From: Candidatus Roizmanbacteria bacterium RIFCSPLOWO2_01_FULL_40_14
Lineage (GTDB): Bacteria; Patescibacteriota; Microgenomatia; GCA-001788215; 2-01-FULL-40-14
Length of the DNA: 33,618 nt
Assembly (NCBI GenBank): GCA_001788215.1
Contig: MGAO01000011.1
Coordinates: forward strand, 1 to 33,618
Direction of reading: 5' to 3'
In this document: one piece after another, positions 6,941 through 14,369 of the stretch
Layout: each line of letters starts with the position of its first letter
How positions within the stretch are numbered: position 1 is the stretch's first letter
Program-made: the position numbers and the translations under genes
The notes under the pieces: generated by a model
Database searches by the model: none
Told to the model about the DNA's origin: nothing
Seen by the model: the letters and a program-made list of their open reading frames with translations, nothing else

Positions 6941-8503
6941 TTAAGAACTCCTCTCGAGATTTAAAGCCAAAAAATCAGATGTTGCTTTCACTGCTGATTT
7001 TGCTGCCTGTATTTCGTCATTTCCTCGGGATATATTCCCAGCAAACATACCGAGAAAATAATCTCCAGCACCAATGGTATTTTCGGATAGAATTATATTT
7101 TCTACGTTGATTTGGTATTTTTTACCTTTAACAAAAAGTTCTACTCCTGAATTCCCTTTTGTAATAATGATTACTCTTTTCTTCTGGCTTGTTAGAAAAG
7201 ACTTAGGTAAGTAGGATAATTCTTCATTTGTTCCTTTTACGCAATAAATATTATTGGCATAGTTATTCATCTCATGAAATATTTTTTTCTTTCCGTGATT
7301 TTTTGGATCTCTCACATAACCTTGAACATCGACAATTATCTTATCATGTCTTTTTAGCACTTCTTCAATATTCCACTCATTAAGAACTGTAGATACAATA
7401 GCAATACGTGATTTCTTATTCTTTTGACTAACGTTTATGAAAGAATTCTTTTTCGGCTTGTATAATATAACTCCTGTTTCACCTTGTGGAGTGACCGCTA
7501 TTTTTATTTTTGCATTTGCTCCATAAAAAGACCGAAACGGCATATTACGATTTGCGAGCGCCTGTTCAATATAGAACAAAGGTCCACCTTGTTGTTCAGA
7601 AATAGTCTTTCCTTTACTATTAGCGATTTCGTCTGTCGCATAGGTGGAATAAACTGAAATATAGGATTCCAGTTGACGATCTTTTACTTTTTTCATAAAC
7701 TCTGCAATTGTGTTTCTATCCATTCTTTGTTCAAATGATTTGAGGTTAGGATTACTTTTATTTTTGTGTCTCTCTCCCGATTTAAAAGAGGTACTCACAA
7801 TAGCTGCATCCGCAGATTGAAAAAGCTGATTGATATTGTCTGTATCTGCCCCACTTCCAACAACAATAGGAAGATAAGTAGCGTTTTGTGCTAATGAAAG
7901 ATCTTCAGTAATTGGTGCATTTCCTGTCCATTTGCCGGTAATAATAATACCATCCGCACCTTGTTTCGTAGCTTGAAGAATAGACTGTTTCAATGTTTTG
8001 TTCTTATTTACCATTTCCGCATGTTTAACATGCACGTCAGCAAAAATAGATACGTTCTCAGCGTCGATCAATTTTCTAAATACCCGCGCCTTTTCTGCTA
8101 CTGGTTCTACCACACCATACGATGTTATAACAGCATCGACGAAAGCGGGAATGCGGATAAAATCAGCACCCGTTACTTTTGCTATAGACAGTGCAGCTCT
8201 GTAATCATTCCACAAAACACTTATTCCGAAAGGAATATTCCTTTTAAAGGTGAGTTTACTTATAAGGTATGTCATGAATGCGGTTGTCTCATGCTTCACA
8301 TAAGTTTTATGGGGTACATCATAATTATTTTCAAAAATGACCGCATCAATACCGCCGTCTATTAATGTATCAAGATCAAACTGTGCTCTCTTGAGCGCTT
8401 TTTGTATAGAGTCAAACTGTTTGTACCCGGGAGAAGGCGAAAAATGTATTGCGCCTATGACTGTTTTTTTCTGTTTAATACAATCAAGTATTATATTTTT
8501 CAT
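6941..8503 (-). CDS. BtpA/SgcQ-family TIM barrel fused to a PfkB-like sugar kinase
   Basis: A 520-residue fusion. Residues 1 to about 265 resemble the BtpA/SgcQ family of TIM-barrel proteins (VIGAIHFSPSPGY, GGIDAVIFENNYDVP, ADFIRIPAFVDA, ADGIIITGKWTG, PIVVGSGAD). Residues about 275 to 520 resemble PfkB-family carbohydrate/nucleoside kinases (GGPLFYIEQAL near the N-lobe, IIITKGNSGVELFVKG, then the anion-hole NTIGAGDYFLGMFAGN at about 475-490, with the catalytic Asp in GAGD). BtpA was linked to photosystem I biogenesis in cyanobacteria, but most homologues have no known reaction. The fusion suggests a sugar or nucleoside phosphate made by one half and used by the other; the substrate cannot be read from sequence. 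AT-rich and Lys/Asn-rich compared with core genes, consistent with transfer. Confidence 0.8.
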   Translation of the reverse strand: MKNIILDCIKQKKTVIGAIHFSPSPGYKQFDSIQKALKRAQFDLDTLIDGGIDAVIFENNYDVPHKTYVKHETTAFMTYLISKLTFKRNIPFGISVLWNDYRAALSIAKVTGADFIRIPAFVDAVITSYGVVEPVAEKARVFRKLIDAENVSIFADVHVKHAEMVNKNKTLKQSILQATKQGADGIIITGKWTGNAPITEDLSLAQNATYLPIVVGSGADTDNINQLFQSADAAIVSTSFKSGERHKNKSNPNLKSFEQRMDRNTIAEFMKKVKDRQLESYISVYSTYATDEIANSKGKTISEQQGGPLFYIEQALANRNMPFRSFYGANAKIKIAVTPQGETGVILYKPKKNSFINVSQKNKKSRIAIVSTVLNEWNIEEVLKRHDKIIVDVQGYVRDPKNHGKKKIFHEMNNYANNIYCVKGTNEELSYLPKSFLTSQKKRVIIITKGNSGVELFVKGKKYQINVENIILSENTIGAGDYFLGMFAGNISRGNDEIQAAKSAVKATSDFLALNLERSS

Positions 8504-8690
8504 GATTGCTTTCCCGCGTATCTTTTAGTTGCAGCTACATATTCATCTAGTTTTGCTTTTGCTTGTCCAGATTGCAGGATTTCTAAATCTTCTTTTAGTT
8601 TACCAGAACAGGGATTTGAAATCAATACTATAGGGTAGACTTGGCACAATGCTCTTCTATCCGCCTCTGCATTGCAACGTGTGCTTTGAT
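8501..8690 (-). pseudogene. Possible 3' remnant of an upstream gene (weak)
   Basis: The minus strand directly before the BtpA-PfkB start is open in one frame without any ATG: ALCQVYPIVLISNPCSGKLK, then EDLEILQSGQAKLDEYVAAT, ending at a TGA that overlaps the ATG at 8503 (ATGA). This is the layout of a coupled upstream gene whose 5' end has been lost, cut off by the divergent 8702 promoter. It may be chance. Confidence 0.25.
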
Positions 8691-8695
8691 ATACT
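8690..8695 (+). promoter_or_regulatory. Extended -10 box TGATATACT, leaderless spacing
   Basis: TATACT with an upstream TG (TGnTATACT), 6 bases before the ATG at 8702. Confidence 0.6.
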
Positions 8696-8701
8696 AGAGA
8701 A

Positions 8702-9634
8702 ATGATACGAAAAAAAGGGGTATTGAGTATAGTCGCTCTGGCATTTTTAAGCGTGATACTCGTTCGAGCCGTTCCTTTGGCTCGCGCTCAATCACCAAGG
8801 CCGGCAAATTCCACCATGATACGCTCAGCTGACCCAGAGCTGGCGAGCGGGAGTGCTTCCCTTGCATCTGAAGCAGCAGAACTGGAAGAATTGCTCAAGG
8901 AAAATATTACTCAACCTGAACAGATTGAGCAAAAAAGCGAAATACTTGAAGTATTTGCCAAGCGTCCGGCAAACAAACCATCACTTACTAACTTTTTTGC
9001 CTATACCGTACAAAGCGCGGTACGCGCCGGCGTCCCGGCAAACACGATTATACTCATTTTACTGTTGCCGTTTCTGGCAACGGCTGCGGTGCTGATCCGC
9101 TATGTCGTCGGCCTTCCCTCGTTGGGCATACTATTCCCCATTGCTCTTTCGATTACGCTTCTTGCCACGGGAATTACTATTGGTGCGGCACTTCTCATCA
9201 CCATTATTCTGGCTACAACGATTGCACAAATGCTTCTCAAGAAAATTCGCATTATGCATATGCCGAAATTGGCATTATCTATTCTTATGGTTTCAATATT
9301 TGTGTTCGCAACGCTCGTTATAGGCGTATCCTATGGACAAATTGCCATCCGTAGCTTGTCCATTTTCCCGGTACTGCTTCTCATACTCTTATCAGAACGC
9401 ATTGTGGCTATTCAGCTCGAAAGGAAACTCGGTGAAACTCTTTTGATCGCGGGAACGAGTATCGGTTTGGGAATTATCGGATTTTACCTTCTTTCCTGGA
9501 AAATGCTTCAAAACTTTATTATCCTCTATCCCGAAGCGATCTTTCTCCTTATTCCGTTTAATATTATCGTTGGACGCTACTTTGGACTGAGAATAACGGA
9601 ATACTTCCGGTTTAAAGATGTGAAGGAACGATAA
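8702..9634 (+). CDS. UUP1-type 7TM membrane protein lacking the transglutaminase-like domain
   Basis: A 310-residue membrane protein. Residues 1-30 form a signal peptide or first helix (VALAFLSVILVRAVPLARAQ). Residues 31-110 are a short extracytoplasmic linker rich in Ala/Glu. Residues about 115-300 form seven hydrophobic segments with the family signature RYVVGLPSLGILFPIAL and a C-terminal RYFGLRITEYFRFK. In better-known members an inactive transglutaminase-like domain of a few hundred residues precedes the helices; here it is missing. The family is found next to ATP-grasp ligase genes, as here: the stop and the next ATG overlap (TAATG at 9632-9636), so the two are translationally coupled. 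The biochemical role is unknown. A leaderless -10 box fixes the start. Confidence 0.82.
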   Translation: MIRKKGVLSIVALAFLSVILVRAVPLARAQSPRPANSTMIRSADPELASGSASLASEAAELEELLKENITQPEQIEQKSEILEVFAKRPANKPSLTNFFAYTVQSAVRAGVPANTIILILLLPFLATAAVLIRYVVGLPSLGILFPIALSITLLATGITIGAALLITIILATTIAQMLLKKIRIMHMPKLALSILMVSIFVFATLVIGVSYGQIAIRSLSIFPVLLLILLSERIVAIQLERKLGETLLIAGTSIGLGIIGFYLLSWKMLQNFIILYPEAIFLLIPFNIIVGRYFGLRITEYFRFKDVKER

Positions 9635-10998
9635 TGGCTGTTTCTCAAAACATTCTCGGTATGAACGCACGAAATTACCTGTATATTAGGAAGTATAATG
9701 TTCGTGATTCAAAGCGCGTGGCCGATGACAAACTGTTAACGAAGCGGCGAATGATCAGAAACGCCATCGCTACGCCGAAGCTTCTGGCTACCTTTCGAAG
9801 CAGAAAAGAGATGAGAGATTTTAATTGGAGTAGTCTGCCGACTGACGGATTTGCTATAAAACCGGCGCGCGGATATGGCGGCGGCGGCATCATAGTATTT
9901 AAGAAATGGGAAGGATCCTCAGGAACTACCGTATCGGGCGAACAGGTTGACATACACTATATCGAAAATCATCTACTGGACATATTGGACGGCGCCTTTT
10001 CGCTTCAGTATCTGCCTGACTACGCGTTTATTGAAGAACGAATCCATCTCCATCCGTTTTATAAAAAAATTTGTTCCGTGGGACTGCCGGACATCCGCAT
10101 CATCGTTTTAAATGCCATACCGATTATGGCCATGCTCAGATTACCGACTGAAGAATCACACGGTACCGCAAACCTCATGCAGGGAGCTATAGCGCTCGGC
10201 ATTGATATGCGCACCGGCATAACGAATTATGCGTATAAAAAACACGGCACAACACCGCGGTTTATCCCCGGAACAAAAACAAAACTCAGAGGACTCAAAA
10301 TACCGAAATGGAACGAACTTCTCCTCCTTGCTGCAAAAGCACAGCAAGCGAGTAAATTGGGATATGCCGGCATTGATTTGGTGCATGACGGCGAAAAAGG
10401 ACCGCTCGTTTTAGAAATTAACGCACGTCCCGGACTTTCTATTCAAAGCGCCAACCGCACCTCTTTGAGAACTCGTCTGGAGCGCGTTGAAAACATGCAT
10501 CATATAACGCCTGAGCGGGGCGTTGAAATGGCGAAATCACTCTTTGTCTCGGCCTTTTCTGAAAAAGTAAAAACAAATCCGAAAACTGTGGGCGTTATAG
10601 AACAAGTTGTTCTGGAAGGTGAACGGCTCATCAAAGCAGTCGATGCAAAAGTCGACACGGGGGCATTTCGCACCTCAATAGACAAACAGCTGGTTTCTGA
10701 ACTCGGATTCCCCAAGTCAGATAAAGAAGTACAGGTACAATCGGCAAGCGGTGTTCAAACCCGAGAGACTATCAATGCTACGTTCCATTTGAGAGGCGTG
10801 AAAATCAAATCTGTCGCTTCCGTGACCGACCGCAGTCATTTAAAATATCCCGTTATTATTGGACGAAGAGACTTAAAAGGTTTTCTCGTAGATCCCACGA
10901 TAAATGCTCCTGACGAGTCTTCTGATTCTATGGAATTAGATCTCCAGTCAGAAGAGACGAATTCCGAACTGAAGAAGTCTCGCACAATAAACCCATAA
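9634..10998 (+). CDS. ATP-grasp (RimK-like) amino-acid ligase fused to a retropepsin-like (RimB-type) protease
   Basis: A 454-residue fusion. Residues 1 to about 300 are an ATP-grasp domain of the 'alpha-L-glutamate ligase-like' group: NILGMNARNYLYIRKYN, KPARGYGGGGI (glycine loop), GLPDIRIIV, and the metal-binding LVLEINARPGLSIQSAN. Residues about 315-425 are a retropepsin-like domain of the RimB/'ATP-dependent zinc protease' family: DAKVDTGAFRTSID with the catalytic Asp in DTGA, and a second half ending YPVIIGRRDLKGFLVDP. Such ligases and proteases are often adjacent genes; here they are one chain, joining an amino-acid-adding and an amide-cleaving module. AAGGA before the ATG and the TAATG overlap indicate coupling to the 7TM gene. 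Substrate unknown; Glu addition is inferred only from family relatives. Confidence 0.87.
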   Translation: MAVSQNILGMNARNYLYIRKYNVRDSKRVADDKLLTKRRMIRNAIATPKLLATFRSRKEMRDFNWSSLPTDGFAIKPARGYGGGGIIVFKKWEGSSGTTVSGEQVDIHYIENHLLDILDGAFSLQYLPDYAFIEERIHLHPFYKKICSVGLPDIRIIVLNAIPIMAMLRLPTEESHGTANLMQGAIALGIDMRTGITNYAYKKHGTTPRFIPGTKTKLRGLKIPKWNELLLLAAKAQQASKLGYAGIDLVHDGEKGPLVLEINARPGLSIQSANRTSLRTRLERVENMHHITPERGVEMAKSLFVSAFSEKVKTNPKTVGVIEQVVLEGERLIKAVDAKVDTGAFRTSIDKQLVSELGFPKSDKEVQVQSASGVQTRETINATFHLRGVKIKSVASVTDRSHLKYPVIIGRRDLKGFLVDPTINAPDESSDSMELDLQSEETNSELKKSRTINP

Positions 10999-11041
10999 AA
11001 AGTAGCAGTCAGTCAACAAAGAGAAAGTGAACGTATAGTTT

Positions 11042-13027
11042 TTAGATAGCTTGTTTTAATTGCTGAATTTTCGCTTTTACTTTTTGTATTTCTTTCGAAT
11101 TTTCTGATGGATCTGCAGCTCTCACATAACGAGTATATGCATCTATTGCTTCAGCTACTTTGTTTTCATGTACCAATGCGTTTCCTAAATTATTATAAAA
11201 GTAATCAATATTTGGATTGTTTTTTATCGCTTCACGATAACATTGTATTGCTTCATCGAATTTTCCTTGAGTCGATAAAACATATCCAAGAGCGTTATAT
11301 GTATTATCTGTGTCTGGATCTATGGATATGGCTTTGCGATATGCCGCTAGCGCATCATTATCATGCTCGAGAGTTAACAATGAGTTACCAAAATTATTAA
11401 AAATATCAGGATCGCGTGGATTAAATGAAGCAGCCAATCTATTTGCTTCATTTGCTTCTTTGATTCGTCCGAGATCAGATAATGTTAATGCAGTATTTTT
11501 TAGTAATTGAATCTTTTGACCCATTTCCGATTCAAAGAGAGTAAGTAATACCTTGTGATTTCGGGGAATCCACGGAAATCTAAGATCAAAAGGGCCACGA
11601 ACGACCTCAAACATTAATCCTTCAGTTGTAGGGTGGTTACTGAAATGAATAATGTCTTTGACAGTTAGGGGATTACCATCCATATTTGTACCTTGGATCA
11701 TTGGGTCGGTTACGTACCTATTATTTCCTCTGAATAACATATCCCTCCAAAGCACTTGTTCATCAGAGGTGAGGACGAATAATAGCGAATGTCGTGGAAG
11801 ATTACCCACAAGGTACACAATCCCTGCTTCTTTCAATAATGATCCCCCCAGTATCGACGCACCGACGCAATTAATATTTTGAGTTGCCACAATCTCTGAC
11901 GGGTTCTGTGAGTTTTCTTCTCGTGGAAATCGACTGACAGCATCTTGAATTTTATCTGCTATTTCCCGTTCCTTAGCACTGATTCTTTCTATATCTCCAG
12001 TTTGACGAAGAGCTTCAAGTTCTGCTTTCAGTTCAGGCAGTCTTAAGACTTCAGTTAGCTTTCTTTGCTCAAGATGAAGATCGATTCCGGCTTTTTCAAA
12101 AAGTGTATTCACCGCGTATTTCCATCCCGCTTCTCGCGTATCGGTTACCACTTTTTCAAGCCCTCGAAGAAAAACAGCAGAGACGAGCTCTCTTTTTGGC
12201 GTTTCAATAGTATTTTTCAGTGACTGTTCGACTTTGCGAAGGAATCCGCTGTGAATGGGAGCATTTATAAGCCACGGCTTGACGGGAGGTTTTCGGCTCT
12301 GTAATTCACCTGTCTGTGGATTCTCACTCAATAGAAACGCTTTTTCTGATACTCGGAAGAACTGTGCAAGCGTATCACATCTTTCCTGTTCGACAAGTTC
12401 TTCCATACTCTTCGGATCTATGGCCGCCTTTCGTTCGACTGAGGCTTTGCGAGCTTTATAGAGACGATCGCCTGCTAAGAAGCGGTCGATCTCATCCGTC
12501 TCTGAAGGAGTAAGCTCTTTTTTTGAAATTTCATCTACTGATGCAAACTGTTCTGGAGATTTTCTCTCTATGAGTGACTGTCCGTATCCATAGAATTCTT
12601 CGGCGAGTCCATGGGCAATTTCCCGTCCGTTAGTTATAAAGTTGAGCCGTTTTGCAATATATATACCTGCGTTTTGAAACTCTTTTCCGAGTATCAGGAT
12701 TTTTTCCTTCGCAGTGTCTTTCTTCTCCGGCTTTTGTGCGTAGGTGTCGTGATCCACTGTTTCCATGATCCCGACCATCTCCCACAAAGCAAGATCATGT
12801 GGAATATAGAGCGTTTGCTTCCCATCTATATTTCTCTCAAGGATCCCTTTCACACCCCGTTCTTCCCATGTTTTACGATCGACATATTGAGGCTCGATTG
12901 AGTCATTTATCTCACACCATTTTGAGAAGAAAAACTGGACGGCAGGATTTTCAAAGGGTTTCTGTTCAATGACAGGACGTATTTCAAACATCGGCTGGTT
13001 TGATGACTGTTCATCCACCTGTTCCAT
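11042..13027 (-). CDS. TPR protein with a transglutaminase-like Cys-His-Asp region
   Basis: A 661-residue, apparently cytosolic protein. Residues 1-370 are charged and helical without a family I recognise. Residues 380-435 carry NINCVGASILGG, then PRHSLLFVLTSDEQVLWRD: Cys387, His413 and Asp429 fit the transglutaminase-like order (C...H-x-W/L-x-x-V...W-x-x-D). Residues about 505-637 hold three to four tetratricopeptide repeats (NNFGNSLLTLEHDNDALAAY and YNALGYVLSTQGKFDEAIQC). The combination suggests a thiol peptidase or amidase with a protein-binding tail. It lies between the ligase/protease fusion and a DUF1704 gene, transcribed towards the former. A TAAAAT box 6 bases before the ATG supports the start. 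The TPR call is firm; the catalytic call rests on spacing of three residues. Confidence 0.72.
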   Translation of the reverse strand: MEQVDEQSSNQPMFEIRPVIEQKPFENPAVQFFFSKWCEINDSIEPQYVDRKTWEERGVKGILERNIDGKQTLYIPHDLALWEMVGIMETVDHDTYAQKPEKKDTAKEKILILGKEFQNAGIYIAKRLNFITNGREIAHGLAEEFYGYGQSLIERKSPEQFASVDEISKKELTPSETDEIDRFLAGDRLYKARKASVERKAAIDPKSMEELVEQERCDTLAQFFRVSEKAFLLSENPQTGELQSRKPPVKPWLINAPIHSGFLRKVEQSLKNTIETPKRELVSAVFLRGLEKVVTDTREAGWKYAVNTLFEKAGIDLHLEQRKLTEVLRLPELKAELEALRQTGDIERISAKEREIADKIQDAVSRFPREENSQNPSEIVATQNINCVGASILGGSLLKEAGIVYLVGNLPRHSLLFVLTSDEQVLWRDMLFRGNNRYVTDPMIQGTNMDGNPLTVKDIIHFSNHPTTEGLMFEVVRGPFDLRFPWIPRNHKVLLTLFESEMGQKIQLLKNTALTLSDLGRIKEANEANRLAASFNPRDPDIFNNFGNSLLTLEHDNDALAAYRKAISIDPDTDNTYNALGYVLSTQGKFDEAIQCYREAIKNNPNIDYFYNNLGNALVHENKVAEAIDAYTRYVRAADPSENSKEIQKVKAKIQQLKQAI

Positions 13028-13033
13028 ACGCTC

Positions 13034-13039
13034 ATTTTA
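13034..13039 (-). promoter_or_regulatory. -10 box TAAAAT, leaderless spacing
   Basis: TAAAAT on the minus strand, 6 bases before the ATG at 13027. Confidence 0.45.
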
Positions 13040-13239
13040 TCACAACAGCTAAGGTTGTTATCTAGAATAAAAATCGGGAAATTGGCACCTTTTGTTTAAG
13101 TGTGGTACACTGATATCCTTTCAGTACCTTCGTATCCTATAATGTTTTTACTACGTACGGTGCTTAAAGTCATGGACTTTAGGTCTTTTAAAAAGCTTCG
13201 TGTTTCAGCACGAACGTAGTCTACATTTCTCGGGTCGGG
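13040..13239 (+). other. Divergent intergenic region with hairpins and a TATAAT box
   Basis: This about 210-base spacer between divergent genes holds a hairpin GGTAC/GTACC (13104-13128), a TATAAT at 13138-13143, a hairpin AAAGTC/GACTTT (13166-13180) and a hairpin TTCGTG/CACGAA (13197-13214). A transcript from the TATAAT would have a structured leader of about 100 bases before the gene at 13252, in addition to the leaderless box at 13240. No riboswitch class or small RNA recognised. Confidence 0.35.
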
Positions 13240-13245
13240 TATATT
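13240..13245 (+). promoter_or_regulatory. -10 box TATATT, leaderless spacing
   Basis: TATATT ends 6 bases before the ATG at 13252. This selects ATG 13252 over the in-frame TTG at 13249. Confidence 0.5.
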
Positions 13246-13251
13246 CTTTTG

Positions 13252-14352
13252 ATGAAGCAAAGTATTACAAAATCTAAAAAAACCGATTTATTACATTTTG
13301 CAGAAGATCTCACGAGGCTCTTGAGTCACGTACAAATAGATCCGTCTATTCTCACGCCGATAAATTATCGTTCGGAACTGCGAAAATTCTTCAAATCCAA
13401 TGTATACAATCCACAGTTTATTTACCCTGATACAACAAAACAATCTGTCAATACGATTCTTGCAGGATTATGGAGACGACTTATTAACCTTTCTTTACCC
13501 TCTGATATAGAATACTATATTGAATCTCTCATTTATCATACTGCTCTCCTCCAACGGGCAAGACTTCACATTGGCACTCCTCTTTTCTCCCGCTTTGCAG
13601 AAAAACTTTATGCCTTAAATGCACTCACTGCTCAAAAGTATAATGATTGCCTTCCGACGGTGACCTTTGCTGATACCGAAGGCGCTCGCATCTATAATGC
13701 TTATGAAATACAGGAATATGCAGAGCGCTATATTGCCTCGCAATCTCACTTGCATTCTATTGGCGCCTGTATCGACCACCGAACGAATTTCAGTGTTCGA
13801 GCTGGAATCAGCAATTTGTATATCGGCTCACGAGTCAGACGAAATGAACAGAATGTCGTGCGGCTTATGGTACACGAAGTCGAATCACATCTTCTGCAAA
13901 AAAGAAATTCAAGGGCGGGTGGGCCACTTTATTTATTACGAACACAACCAACCCGTGAATTGTACGCTGAAGGTATGGCGGTTTATAACGAGGTAACAAC
14001 AGGCACCATTACTGAAAATGCCTACAAGATGTACTTTTATCGATTGCAGGCCGTGGCTATGATGGATAAAAGTTTTCGTGAAATATATTCCTATCTTTCA
14101 TCATATATGTCAAAAAATAAGGCATTTATTACGGCCTTTCGAGTCAAACGGGGTATATCTGATACGAGTAAACCGGGAGGATATCCAAAAGATGCGCTGT
14201 ATGTAATGGGGTACAAAAAAGTTTCCGATTATCTCCTTTCAGGCGGTAATATAGAGTTTTTGTATCGTACACAAGTTCCCCAATTGGGCAAATTGCTCAG
14301 TAAATATGATCTCCTTTCTTCTGTCCCCTGCCAAATGCCCCAGTTTTTATAA
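13252..14352 (+). CDS. DUF1704 (MATCAP-like) metallocarboxypeptidase candidate, short form
   Basis: A 366-residue protein with the two-part zinc motif of the DUF1704 family: HEVESH (residues about 208-213) and YAEGMAVYNE (about 238-247), the counterpart of the family's EEGLA/QEGLA motif. Further downstream FRVKRGISD...GGYPKDALYVMGY matches the conserved FRG...FTKD.xY block also seen in the gene at 15805. Eukaryotic relatives (MATCAP/TMCP) remove C-terminal tyrosine or glutamate from tubulin. Bacterial members are of unknown function. No signal peptide, so cytosolic. The two DUF1704 proteins here share only these motifs. A leaderless -10 box decides the ATG start. It is followed after 17 bases by the membrane metalloprotease gene on the same strand. 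Confidence 0.72.
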   Translation: MKQSITKSKKTDLLHFAEDLTRLLSHVQIDPSILTPINYRSELRKFFKSNVYNPQFIYPDTTKQSVNTILAGLWRRLINLSLPSDIEYYIESLIYHTALLQRARLHIGTPLFSRFAEKLYALNALTAQKYNDCLPTVTFADTEGARIYNAYEIQEYAERYIASQSHLHSIGACIDHRTNFSVRAGISNLYIGSRVRRNEQNVVRLMVHEVESHLLQKRNSRAGGPLYLLRTQPTRELYAEGMAVYNEVTTGTITENAYKMYFYRLQAVAMMDKSFREIYSYLSSYMSKNKAFITAFRVKRGISDTSKPGGYPKDALYVMGYKKVSDYLLSGGNIEFLYRTQVPQLGKLLSKYDLLSSVPCQMPQFL

Positions 14353-14357
14353 TTTGT

Positions 14358-14363
14358 TATGCT
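14358..14363 (+). promoter_or_regulatory. -10 box TATGCT, leaderless spacing
   Basis: TATGCT, 6 bases before the ATG at 14370, lying in the 17-base spacer after the DUF1704 gene. Confidence 0.4.
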
Positions 14364-14369
14364 TATTGC

